A stretch of DNA of 64,000 bases. It comes from Geodermatophilus obscurus. GTDB lineage: Bacteria; Actinomycetota; Actinomycetes; Mycobacteriales; Geodermatophilaceae. Positions 7,972 to 15,729 of this stretch are shown here, piece after piece; the stretch's first letter is position 1; every line of letters begins with the position of its first letter. A program made the translations under genes and the position numbers. The stretch is from contig NZ_FRDM01000003.1 of the NCBI RefSeq assembly GCF_900143215.1, forward strand, positions 1 through 64,000, given 5' to 3'. The notes beneath the pieces are model-generated. The model did not search any database, was not told the origin of the DNA, and was given only the letters and a program-made list of their open reading frames with translations.

Positions 7972-9300
7972 ATGTCCGAGACCACGCCCGCCCCCCTCGC
8001 CCGAGCCCAGGACGAGGTCGCTGAGCTGCTGTCCGACCTCATCCGCGTCGACACGACCAACACCGGGGACACGGCCACCGGCAAGGGCGAGCGGACGGCG
8101 GCCGAGTGGGTCGCCGGCAAGCTCGACGAGGTCGGCATCGACAGCGTCATCCACGAGTCCGAGCGGGGCAGGGCCAGCCTGGTCGCCCGCGTCCCCGGGC
8201 ACGACCGGAGCCGGCCGGCGCTGCTGATCCACGGTCACCTGGACGTCGTCCCCGCCGACCCGGCCGAGTGGAGCGTGCACCCCTTCTCCGGCGAGGAGCG
8301 CGACGGTTACGTCTGGGGCCGCGGCGCGGTCGACATGAAGGACATGGACGCGATGGCCCTCGCGCTGGTGCGCGACTGGGCGCGCACCGGCACGAAGCCG
8401 CCGCGGGACGTCGTCCTGGCCTTCGTCGCCGACGAGGAGGCCGGCGGGAAGCTCGGCGCCCGCTATCTCGTCGACGAGCACCCCGACCTGTTCGAGGGCT
8501 GCACCGAGGCGATCAGCGAGGTCGGCGGGTTCAGCATCACCGTCCGCGACGACCTGCGCCTGTACCTCGTCCAGACGGCGGAGAAGGGGCTGGCCTGGAT
8601 GCGGCTGACCGCCGGCGGGAGGCCCGGCCACGGCTCCTTCGTCCACGACGACAACGCCGTCACCCGGCTCTGCGAGGCCGTCGCCCGGCTCGGCTCCACC
8701 CGGCTGCCCACGACCCTCACCCCGCCGATGCGCCAGTTCCTCGCCGCCGTCGAGGACGCCTACGGCATCGAGATCGACCCCGACGAACCGGAGCAGGCCC
8801 TGTCCCGGCTGGGCAGCATCAGCCGGATGATCGGCGCGGCCCTGCGCAACACGGTCAACCCGACGATGCTCGAGGCCGGCTACAAGGCCAACGTCATCCC
8901 CGGCACGGCGAGCGCCACCGTCGACGGCCGCTTCCTCTACGGGCAGGAGGAGGAGTTCGAGCGCCAGCTGGCCGGCCTGATCGGCGAGGGCGTGCAGCGC
9001 GAGTGGCTGGTGCACGACCAGGCCGTGGAGACGACGTTCGACGGCCCGCTGGTCGACGCGATGGTGGCCGCGCTCGAGGCCGAGGACGACGGCGCCCGCC
9101 CGGTGCCGTTCACCATGAGCGGCGGCACCGACGCCAAGAGCTTCGAGCGGCTGGGCATGCGCTGCTTCGGCTTCTCCCCGCTGCGGCTGCCGCCGGACCT
9201 CGACTTCGCCTCGCTGTTCCACGGCATCGACGAGCGGGTGCCGGTGGATTCACTGCGCTTCGGCATCCGGGTGCTCGACCGGTTCTTGCGCGCCTGCTGA
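7972..9300 (+). CDS. M20 family metallohydrolase (dipeptidase/deacylase type)
   Basis: This 442-residue zinc hydrolase is of the ArgE/DapE/CPG2 group. Metal ligands are in HGHLDVV (H89, D91) and GRGAVDMK (D121), with the Glu pair in DEEAGG (155-156) and a late His in LFHGIDERV. The central dimerisation lid domain is present (about 200-320). Family members cleave N-acyl or peptide amide bonds; the substrate cannot be told from sequence. Its 3' end overlaps the convergent LysR gene by about 50 bases. Confidence 0.85.
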   Translation: MSETTPAPLARAQDEVAELLSDLIRVDTTNTGDTATGKGERTAAEWVAGKLDEVGIDSVIHESERGRASLVARVPGHDRSRPALLIHGHLDVVPADPAEWSVHPFSGEERDGYVWGRGAVDMKDMDAMALALVRDWARTGTKPPRDVVLAFVADEEAGGKLGARYLVDEHPDLFEGCTEAISEVGGFSITVRDDLRLYLVQTAEKGLAWMRLTAGGRPGHGSFVHDDNAVTRLCEAVARLGSTRLPTTLTPPMRQFLAAVEDAYGIEIDPDEPEQALSRLGSISRMIGAALRNTVNPTMLEAGYKANVIPGTASATVDGRFLYGQEEEFERQLAGLIGEGVQREWLVHDQAVETTFDGPLVDAMVAALEAEDDGARPVPFTMSGGTDAKSFERLGMRCFGFSPLRLPPDLDFASLFHGIDERVPVDSLRFGIRVLDRFLRAC

Positions 9301-10170
9301 CGCCGCGGCGCGCAGCGCGGCCAGCAGCGCGGCGACGCCGGGCACCCGCCGGGCGTCCGGGCGCGCCAGCGTCTCGACCACCCGGCCGTCGACGTCGGGC
9401 AGCTCGACGGCGACCACCCCGGGCTGCGTGCTCGCCGCCAGGGCCCAGCTCGGCAGCAGCGCCACGCCGAGCCCCGAGGCCACCAGGCGCTGCACGACGA
9501 CGTGGTCGTCGGTGGCGAACCGGATGTCGGGGGGAAAGCCGGCCCGCCGCGCGCAGCGCAGCAGGTGACCGCGGCAGCGCACGCACCCGGCGATCCACGG
9601 CTGGTCGCGCAGCTCGGCCAGGGTCGTGGGCAGCGGCTCCCCCGCCCGGACGACGGCCACCACCGGGGAGCGCGCCAGCGGCTCGCGCAGCAGGTCACCG
9701 GGGACGGCGTCCTCGTCGTCCTCGTGGCGGAACACCAGCGCCAGGTCCGCCGCGCCGCTGCGCACCGCCGCCTCGGCCTCCGGCGGCTCCTGCTCGGTGA
9801 AGTGCACCTGCAGGGCCGGCGCCCGCTCCCGCAGCGCGACCAGCGCCGGCGGCAGCAGGACCGCCGCGGCCGTCGGGAAGGCCGACAGCCGCACCGTACC
9901 GGCGGCCAGCCCGGTCAGCGCCGCGACCTCCTGCTCGGCCGCGGCCAGCCGGTCGGCGACCCCCTCGGCGTGCCGCAGCAGCACCCGGCCCGCCTCGGTC
10001 AGCGCCACGCCCCGGCCCTGCCGCAGCACGAGAGCCGTGCCGATCTCGCGCTCCAACTGCCGCACCTGCTGGCTCACCGCCGGCTGCGTCCAGCCCAGCG
10101 CGCGGGCGGCCCCGGCCAGCGACCCGGTGCGGGCGACCTCGCGGAAGACGAGCACACGGCGGGGGTCCAC
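9250..10170 (-). CDS. LysR family transcriptional regulator
   Basis: A 306-residue regulator with a GTG start. The N-terminal winged helix reads VFREVARTGSLAGAARALGW then TQPAVSQQVRQLEREIG, followed by a periplasmic-binding-like effector domain (about 90-290). It is divergent from the racemase gene at 10254, and the 83-bp gap holds a palindrome at 10181-10195. It therefore probably controls itself and the racemase gene, responding to a small ligand. Its C-terminal coding part overlaps the M20 gene on the other strand. Confidence 0.88.
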   Translation of the reverse strand: MDPRRVLVFREVARTGSLAGAARALGWTQPAVSQQVRQLEREIGTALVLRQGRGVALTEAGRVLLRHAEGVADRLAAAEQEVAALTGLAAGTVRLSAFPTAAAVLLPPALVALRERAPALQVHFTEQEPPEAEAAVRSGAADLALVFRHEDDEDAVPGDLLREPLARSPVVAVVRAGEPLPTTLAELRDQPWIAGCVRCRGHLLRCARRAGFPPDIRFATDDHVVVQRLVASGLGVALLPSWALAASTQPGVVAVELPDVDGRVVETLARPDARRVPGVAALLAALRAAASAGAQEPVEHPDAEAQ

Positions 10171-10180
10171 GGTGCGACAT

Positions 10181-10195
10181 CCAAGCAGCGCTTGG
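10181..10195. promoter_or_regulatory. Palindromic LysR-type operator candidate
   Basis: CCAAGC-AGC-GCTTGG is a perfect 6-bp inverted repeat in the 83-bp divergent region between the LysR and racemase genes. LysR regulators usually bind an interrupted palindrome next to their own start, so this is the natural site. The assignment is by position and symmetry only. Confidence 0.5.
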
Positions 10196-10253
10196 GTCAG
10201 GACGTCGACATCCCGGCCTGGACGGCACCCCCACCGGGCGCGAGCCTGAGGGC

Positions 10254-10952
10254 ATGAGGACCATCGGGCTGCTGGGCGGGATGAGCTGGGAGTCGACGGC
10301 GCTGTACTACCGCATCGCCAACGAGCTGGTGCGGGAGCGGCTGGGTGGGCTGGCCAGCGCGTCGCTGCTGGTGCGCAGCCTGGACTTCCGCGTCATCCGG
10401 GAGTGCCAGCTGGAGGACCGGTGGGACGACGCGGCCGCGCTGCTGGCCGCCGAGGCGCGGGCGCTGGAGTCCGCCGGTGCCGAGCTGGTGCTGCTGTGCA
10501 CCAAGTACATGCACCGGACGGCGCCGGCGATCGAGGCGGCCCTGGACGTGCCGTTCCTGCACATCGCCGACCCGGTGGCCGCCGCCGCGCCCGGCCCCAC
10601 CATCGGACTGCTGGGCACGGCGGGCACCGTGCGGGCGCCGTTCCTCCGCGACCGCCTGGCGGCTGCCGGCCTCAGCGTGCTGGTGCCGCCGGAGGACGAC
10701 GTCGACCGCGTGGACGCGGCCATCTTCGACGAGCTGTGCCGGGGCGTGCTCTCCGACGCCACCCGTGCCGACCTGCGCGCCGTCGTCCGCCGGCTCGCCG
10801 AACGGGGCGCCGACGCCGTGGCGCTGTGCTGCACCGAGCTCGAGCTGCTGCTCGGCCCGGGCGACAGCCCGGTGCCGCTGCTGCCCTCGGCCCGGCTGCA
10901 CGTGACCGCGGCCGTCGAGGCCGCGCTCGCCCCGCGACCGGCCGTGGTCTGA
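10254..10952 (+). CDS. Aspartate/glutamate racemase family protein
   Basis: A 232-residue cofactor-independent racemase starting MRTIGLLGGMSWESTALYYR, close to the YgeA/aspartate racemase group. The two catalytic cysteines are in LLCTKYMHR (about residue 82) and LCCTELELLL (about 197). The usual LCTNTMH is changed to LCTKYMH here, which may alter specificity. Expected role: racemisation of aspartate, glutamate or a related amino acid. It is likely regulated by the divergent LysR protein. Confidence 0.85.
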   Translation: MRTIGLLGGMSWESTALYYRIANELVRERLGGLASASLLVRSLDFRVIRECQLEDRWDDAAALLAAEARALESAGAELVLLCTKYMHRTAPAIEAALDVPFLHIADPVAAAAPGPTIGLLGTAGTVRAPFLRDRLAAAGLSVLVPPEDDVDRVDAAIFDELCRGVLSDATRADLRAVVRRLAERGADAVALCCTELELLLGPGDSPVPLLPSARLHVTAAVEAALAPRPAVV

Positions 10953-10959
10953 TGATCGC

Positions 10960-11039
10960 GTGACCGAGCTCGCGAGGTCACCCACCGGCAGAGCACCCAT
11001 GGGCGCGTGATCGACGAGCGCCAGCGAGGAGGACACGTG
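10960..11039 (+). repeat. 77-bp leader element carrying SD and GTG start
   Basis: This element runs from the GTGA at 10960 to the SDR start GTG at 11037, exactly 77 bases later. It starts with a hairpin (GTGACC ... GGTCAC around GAGCTCGCGA) and ends with GACGAGCGCCAGCGAGGAGG, the Shine-Dalgarno of the SDR gene. The same element occurs twice in tandem, in inverse orientation, at 17731-17890 ahead of recD2. There the hairpin arms are GTGAGC ... GCTCAC, a compensatory change. Confidence 0.7.
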
Positions 11040-11840
11040 ACCACGCCCGCACCCCGTCCCGGATCCGTCGCACTCGTCACCGGGGGGACCGGCGGCTTCG
11101 GCCGCGCCCTCGCCGCCAAGCTGAGGGAGCGGGAGGTCACCGTCGTCCTCGCCGACCTGGACAGCGAGCGGGCGCGCGCCACCGCCGCGGACCTGGACGC
11201 GGAGTTCGAGGTCCTCGACGTCACCGACCGCGCGGCCAACGCCGCGCTCGTCGAGCGCATCGAGGCCCGGCACGGCCGGCTCGACGCCGCGTACCTCAAC
11301 GCCGGCATCTCCGCGGCCAAGTCCGACGACGAGCTCGACCTCGACGAGTTCCTGCGGGTCGTCGACGTCGACCTCTTCGGCGTCGTCTACGGCGCGGTGG
11401 CCGCCCGCCCGGCGATCAAGCGGGCCGGCGGCGGCGCGATCGTCGTCACGGCGTCCCTGGCCGGGCTCTCGCCGATGGCCACCGACCCCGGCTACAGCGT
11501 CGCCAAGGGCGGCGCGATCGCCTTCGTCCGGTCGATGGCGCCGCGGCTGGCCCGCGAGGGGACGACGATCACCGCGATCTGCCCCGGGTTCGCTGACACC
11601 GCGATCATCGACCGGATCCGCGACCAGTTCACGCAGGCCGGCTTCCCCGTGCTGTCGGCCGACGAGGTGGCCGACGCGATGGTCGCCGCCTGGACGTCGG
11701 GGGAGCCGGGCGCGGCCTACGTCGTCCAGCCCGGCGTCGGCACCGTGCCCTACCGGTTCAAGGGCGTGCCCAGCGCGAGGACCGCCGGCGGCGAGACCGC
11801 CGTCGTCCCGGAGGCGCTGCGGCCGCCGTCGATGCGGTGA
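11037..11840 (+). CDS. Short-chain dehydrogenase/reductase (SDR)
   Basis: A 267-residue Rossmann-fold NAD(P)-dependent oxidoreductase. The cofactor motif is TGGTGGFG (about 18-25), followed by LNAGIS and the active-site Ser (TASLAGLSP) and YSVAKGG. The start is the GTG at 11037, served by AGGAGG inside the 77-bp leader element; an upstream GTG at 11007 has no comparable site. The substrate is unknown, and no operon partner in the same direction is close enough to suggest one. Confidence 0.87.
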   Translation: MTTPAPRPGSVALVTGGTGGFGRALAAKLREREVTVVLADLDSERARATAADLDAEFEVLDVTDRAANAALVERIEARHGRLDAAYLNAGISAAKSDDELDLDEFLRVVDVDLFGVVYGAVAARPAIKRAGGGAIVVTASLAGLSPMATDPGYSVAKGGAIAFVRSMAPRLAREGTTITAICPGFADTAIIDRIRDQFTQAGFPVLSADEVADAMVAAWTSGEPGAAYVVQPGVGTVPYRFKGVPSARTAGGETAVVPEALRPPSMR

Positions 11841-11843
11841 GCG

Positions 11844-12419
11844 TCAGCCGGCGTCGGTGCGGCAGGCGTACAGGAACGCCGGGGGCACGTTCCAGGGCGT
11901 GATCCGCTGCTGCACCGACGGGAAGCGGCGGCGCAGCTCGCGCAGGATCAGCGGTGAGTACTGGATCACCAGCAGCACGCCGCCGGGCGCCAGCGCGACC
12001 GGCAGCAGGTCCAGCACCCGGCGACGCAGCCCCGCCTCGAACGAGGTGTAGGGCAGCGCGGAGACCAGCACGTCGGCCCGCTTGCCGCCCAGGTGGACGT
12101 CGAGGTTCTCCGCCGAGTCGCACACGACCTGCAGCCGCGGGTCGTCGTAGCGCTCCTCGAGCAGCTTGGCCAGGTCCGGGTCGATCTCCAGCGCCACCAG
12201 CCGGGCGGTCGGGCCGAGCCGGTCGAGGATCTCGCCGGTCTGCACCCCGGTGCCCGCGCCGAGTTCCACGACCAGTTCGGCGCGCGGCACGTCGGCCAGG
12301 TCCAGCATGTCCCGGACCGCCCAGCGCGAGGTCGGCAGGATCGCTCCCACCTGGCGCGGGTTCGCCACGAAGGCGCGCAGGAACCGGAACCGGTCGGTCA
12401 GGGTCTCTCTCATGCCCAT
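11844..12419 (-). CDS. SAM-dependent methyltransferase (phospholipid N-methyltransferase-like)
   Basis: About 191 residues. RFRFLRAFVANPRQVGAILP is typical of the PmtA/rRNA-dimethyltransferase-like group. The SAM-binding motif I is VVELGAGTGVQTGEIL, the acidic motif II follows in LVALEIDPD, and ALPYTSF matches the usual NLPY-type motif IV. It may methylate phosphatidylethanolamine or another small target. The start is taken at the ATG at 12419, with an alternative ATG at 12413; a longer frame to 12464 lacks support. It ends 4 bases after the convergent SDR gene. Confidence 0.75.
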   Translation of the reverse strand: MGMRETLTDRFRFLRAFVANPRQVGAILPTSRWAVRDMLDLADVPRAELVVELGAGTGVQTGEILDRLGPTARLVALEIDPDLAKLLEERYDDPRLQVVCDSAENLDVHLGGKRADVLVSALPYTSFEAGLRRRVLDLLPVALAPGGVLLVIQYSPLILRELRRRFPSVQQRITPWNVPPAFLYACRTDAG

Positions 12420-12508
12420 CCTCTCCCGGCCGCCCGGGGCGGCGGACCGCGTCGACCCTGACACGGCCGCGGTGGGCCAGCGACCGCGGACCCACCGCGG
12501 CCGAGAGC

Positions 12509-12715
12509 TCAGATGTGCGGCTTGGGCAGGTAGGACAGCCGGGCCCGGCGGCGCAGGATGACCTTGCGCGTGCCGTCGGCGTGCAGCTGCAGCCGGGCCA
12601 GTTCCCAGCCGCCGGTGTCCGCCTGCAGGCTCAGCATGGTCGCCGCCGCGGACCGGGACGTGCCCGGTGGGATCCGCAGCGGCGCGAACTCGTACTCCCC
12701 GGCGACCGCCTCCAT
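12509..12715 (-). CDS. DUF5703 family small protein
   Basis: A 68-residue protein with YEFAPLRIPPGTSRSAAA and GGWELARLQLHADGTRKVIL, matching the compact DUF5703 family of actinobacteria, in which a GGWEL core and a basic C-terminal strand are conserved. The function is unknown. The ATG at 12715 is preferred; an ATG at 12751 would add twelve residues. It lies alone between the methyltransferase and an acidic-protein gene. Confidence 0.75.
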   Translation of the reverse strand: MEAVAGEYEFAPLRIPPGTSRSAAATMLSLQADTGGWELARLQLHADGTRKVILRRRARLSYLPKPHI

Positions 12716-12851
12716 CCCGCCGATTGTGCCCGCCGGACGGCCCCAGGTCATGTGACCGCCGCCTCCCGGTCTGCCCGGTGGGGCACCGGACGGCAGGATG
12801 GGACCGGCCCCATCCCCGACGACCCCCACCCCCGACGACACGGAGGACGAC

Positions 12852-13118
12852 GTGACCGCTCCCGGCAACGACGTGCCCGATGCCGACCGCGCCGAGCAGG
12901 AGGCCCCGCTCGACCCGCCGGCCGTCGCCCTCGCCGGTGACGCCACCCCGCCGGGGGAGGGCGTCCCCGAGGCCGACGCCCTCGAGCAGCAGCTGGCCGC
13001 CCGGCCGGGGGAGGCCGGCAGCCCGCTGCGCCCGGTCGGTGACCGCGAGGCCGACCCCGCCGACGTCCTCGAGCAGGAGGCCGACGTCCCCGTCGACGAC
13101 GACGACGTCCCGCTGTAG
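12852..13118 (+). CDS. Small acidic protein with EADALEQ-type repeats
   Basis: The GTG at 12852 is preceded by GGAGGA (12842-12847). The 88-residue product is strongly acidic and built from three related segments: NDVPDADRAEQEAPLDP, GVPEADALEQQLAARPG and READPADVLEQEADVPV. Similar short P-E-A-D-x-x-E-Q proteins are widespread in actinobacteria without assigned function. It is probably intrinsically disordered and cytoplasmic. I would not assign a role. Confidence 0.65.
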   Translation: MTAPGNDVPDADRAEQEAPLDPPAVALAGDATPPGEGVPEADALEQQLAARPGEAGSPLRPVGDREADPADVLEQEADVPVDDDDVPL

Positions 13119-13142
13119 CCGCGCCGCCGGCGGCTCGGGACC

Positions 13143-14750
13143 TCAGGGCAGCAGCCCGTTGAGTGCCTGCGCGGCAACGGCCGCGGTGGTGGGCGCCGGC
13201 ACGGGGGACTCGAACACCGTCTCCTGCCGGCAGACGGTGCCTGCGGCCGGCAGCGCACCGTCGACCAGGTACGCCTCGGTGCTGCTGTCGATGCAGGCGG
13301 ACCTGCCGCCGTAGGCGGCGTGCCCGTCACCCTCCAGCGTCAGCAGCCGGGCATTCCCCAGGTCGTCGGCCAGGCGCTCCGCCCAGGCGTACGGGGTCGC
13401 CGGGTCGTAGGTCGTGCCGATCACCAGCGGGGCCGGCGCGGACCCGGACGCCTCGAAGGGTCCGGGGAAGGCGTCCTCGTCGCGCACCGGCCACAGCGCG
13501 TAGTGGATCTCGGTGTACCCGCTGTTGCCCCCGAAGTGCGGGAAGGACGCCCAGGCCTCCGCGCCGCGGTCCAGGTAGACCTGCAGGTCGCCCTGCGGGT
13601 AGCGCTGCTCGGACGCGCCGATGGTGAACTGCCGGTCAGCCGGTGCGCTGTCGGCCCGGAACACCGAGTGGACCAACGCCCGGATGAACGAGGCGTCCCC
13701 GTTGGCGGCCTCGGAGAGCACCCGACCCAGCAGACCCCACAGCTGCTTGGCGTAGAGCAGCCGGATGGTCACCAGCCGGATGTCGTCCGCGGTGACCGGC
13801 CGCGGGTCGGCCGGGTACGCGTCGGCCGGGATGGGCGTCGCCTCGGCCGCGGCCAGCAGCTGGTCGTAGGCCAGGTAGGGGTCGATGCCGCCGAATCCCG
13901 AGCAGGCCACCTGGTCCACGGCGCAGGCCTCGGCGAAGCGGGCCAGCGCCACCTCGAAGCCGGCGGCCTGCTCCGCGGTGAAGCCTAGCGGGTCGTTCAG
14001 GTACCCGTCGGCGTCGACGGCGGCGTCCAGCACCATCGCGCGGTACCCCTCGGGATACAGGGTGGCGTAGGTGGCGCCGATGACGGTGCCGTAGGAGAAC
14101 CCCAGGTAGCTGAGCTGCTCGTCGCCGACCGCGGCGCGCAGCAGGTCCAGGTCGCGGGCGACGTTCGCGGTCGAGAGGTGCCCGAGGATCGCGCCGTTGG
14201 CCGCCAGGCACGCGTCGACGTAGCGCTGAGCCTGCGCGACGAGGGCGTCCAGGTCCGCGTCGAAGGGTGTCGGGGTCGGGGTCACGGTGGGGCCCTGGGT
14301 CTCCGGGTCGACCCGGCAGTCGACCGCCGGCGTGCTCGGTGCGACCCCGCGGGGAGCGAAGGCGACGATGTCGAAGCGTGCGTTGAGGTCCGCGAACAGG
14401 CCTGCCCCGGTCTCCTGCAGATAGGTCACGTACTCGCCGCCGGGGCCGCCGGGGTTGACGAACAGCGAGCCGATCCGGTTCGCCTGGTCGGCGGCCGGTA
14501 CCCGTGCGAGGGCGACCTGCACCAGTGCGCCGGCCGGCTCGTCGTGGTCCATCGGCAGGTCCGCGGCGGCGCACTGCACGCCCGCCGCGGTCGCCGGCTC
14601 CGTGGTCCCGCAGGCGCTCCACGTGAGTTGGGGGACGGTTCCGGGCAGCGGCTCGGCCGCGGGGACGGACGCGGCGGCGACCGCGGTCCCGGCGCCGGAG
14701 ACGAGCGTGGCCACGGCCACCACGACGAGCGTTCGACGCCACCTGGCCAC
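13143..14750 (-). CDS. Secreted TAP-type alpha/beta hydrolase (tripeptidyl aminopeptidase-like)
   Basis: A 535-residue exported serine hydrolase. The N-terminal signal peptide is a basic MARWRR stretch, then a hydrophobic run, then an AXA-like region. The fold begins at SLFVNPGGPGGEYV. The nucleophile is in GFSYGTVIG, the acid in IGTTYDPATPY and the His in LEGDGHAAYGG within the C-terminal TAP domain. The family releases N-terminal tripeptides or hydrolyses esters outside the cell. It is divergent from the DUF2470 gene, across the IdeR-like box. Confidence 0.88.
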   Translation of the reverse strand: MARWRRTLVVVAVATLVSGAGTAVAAASVPAAEPLPGTVPQLTWSACGTTEPATAAGVQCAAADLPMDHDEPAGALVQVALARVPAADQANRIGSLFVNPGGPGGEYVTYLQETGAGLFADLNARFDIVAFAPRGVAPSTPAVDCRVDPETQGPTVTPTPTPFDADLDALVAQAQRYVDACLAANGAILGHLSTANVARDLDLLRAAVGDEQLSYLGFSYGTVIGATYATLYPEGYRAMVLDAAVDADGYLNDPLGFTAEQAAGFEVALARFAEACAVDQVACSGFGGIDPYLAYDQLLAAAEATPIPADAYPADPRPVTADDIRLVTIRLLYAKQLWGLLGRVLSEAANGDASFIRALVHSVFRADSAPADRQFTIGASEQRYPQGDLQVYLDRGAEAWASFPHFGGNSGYTEIHYALWPVRDEDAFPGPFEASGSAPAPLVIGTTYDPATPYAWAERLADDLGNARLLTLEGDGHAAYGGRSACIDSSTEAYLVDGALPAAGTVCRQETVFESPVPAPTTAAVAAQALNGLLP

Positions 14751-14917
14751 GGACCCCAGCCCTCCGGAGGATGCCGGGGCGCCACGGGACGAGCGCCCCC
14801 TGAACGCCGGTCATCGAACACCCGCCCTGGTGGTGCGGGCAACGGTCCGGGGTCCGCCCGTCCACCGTCCCGGCGCGTCGGGGGCGGCGCGCCGGTGGGG
14901 TTCCGCCGACCGGCAGG

Positions 14918-14936
14918 TCAGGTTAGGCTCACCTAA
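14918..14936. promoter_or_regulatory. IdeR/DtxR-type iron box
   Basis: TCAGGTTAGGCTCACCTAA matches the 19-bp iron-regulator consensus TTAGGTTAGSCTAACCTAA at 17 of 19 positions. It lies 26 bases ahead of the DUF2470 start, in the gap between two divergent genes. IdeR binds with Fe(II) and represses iron-uptake genes. Confidence 0.75.
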
Positions 14937-14962
14937 CTCGCCGCCGACCCCGAGGGAGCCCC

Positions 14963-15718
14963 GTGACGACGAGCCCCGCAGCGCCCACCCTCCGCGCCGA
15001 CGCCGCCGAGCGCGCCCGCACCGTCGCCGGCCGCAGCTCCGCGGCGCTGTGCGTGCGCGGGCTGGACGCCGGCCGGCCGTTGGCGCACGCGACCACCACC
15101 ACGGGCACGACCTACGTGCTGGTGCCCACCGGCGGGGAGGTCGACGCCGCGCTCGCCGGCCGCGACGACGTCACCGCGGTCCTGATGGTGAGCGACCGGG
15201 CGCCGGTGCCGCTGCGGGACCCGTTGCGCGCCCAGCTGTGGCTCTCCGGCTGGCTCACCCCGGTGCACCCGGCCGCCCGGCGCGCCGCGGTGCTGGCCTT
15301 CGCCGAGACCCGGGCGGTGACGCCGCTGCTGGACGTCGGGCAGGGCGCCACGCTGCTGCGGCTGGACGTGGCCGAGGTGGTGCTGCGGGAGGGGGAGCGC
15401 GTCACCGAGGTGGGCCCGCAGGCCTACGGGGCAGCCCGGCCGGATCCGCTGGCCGCCGTCGAGGCGCGGTTGCTGCAGCACCTCGACCGCGACCACCCCG
15501 AGGTCCTCGACCTGCTGCGCAGCCGCACCCCGGCCGGCGACCTCGGCCCGCACGACGTCGTCCGACCCCTGGGGCTGGACCGCTTCGGCTTCCGGCTCCG
15601 CATCGAGTGCCCGGCCGGCCGGCGCGACCTGCGGGTGCCGTTCCCGCGGCCGCTGAGCTGCCCCGGCCAGCTGCCGGCCGCCACCCGGCAGCTGATCTGC
15701 GCCGCTCGGGCCGGGTAG
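14963..15718 (+). CDS. DUF2470 domain protein, probable iron/heme-related
   Basis: A 251-residue protein. The first 160 residues resemble the split-barrel of pyridoxamine-phosphate-oxidase-like heme-handling proteins (TTYVLVPTGGEVDAALA, VTAVLMVSDRAPVPLRDP). The C-terminal DUF2470 domain (about 165-245) includes LLQHLDRDHPEVLDLL and LDRFGFRLRIEC. DUF2470 is found with HugZ-type heme oxygenases and in siderophore loci. The GTG start follows GAGGGA. The IdeR-like box directly upstream predicts iron-repressed expression. Haem or siderophore use is an inference from family and promoter. Confidence 0.75.
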   Translation: MTTSPAAPTLRADAAERARTVAGRSSAALCVRGLDAGRPLAHATTTTGTTYVLVPTGGEVDAALAGRDDVTAVLMVSDRAPVPLRDPLRAQLWLSGWLTPVHPAARRAAVLAFAETRAVTPLLDVGQGATLLRLDVAEVVLREGERVTEVGPQAYGAARPDPLAAVEARLLQHLDRDHPEVLDLLRSRTPAGDLGPHDVVRPLGLDRFGFRLRIECPAGRRDLRVPFPRPLSCPGQLPAATRQLICAARAG

Positions 15719-15729
15719 GACGGGTCCTC

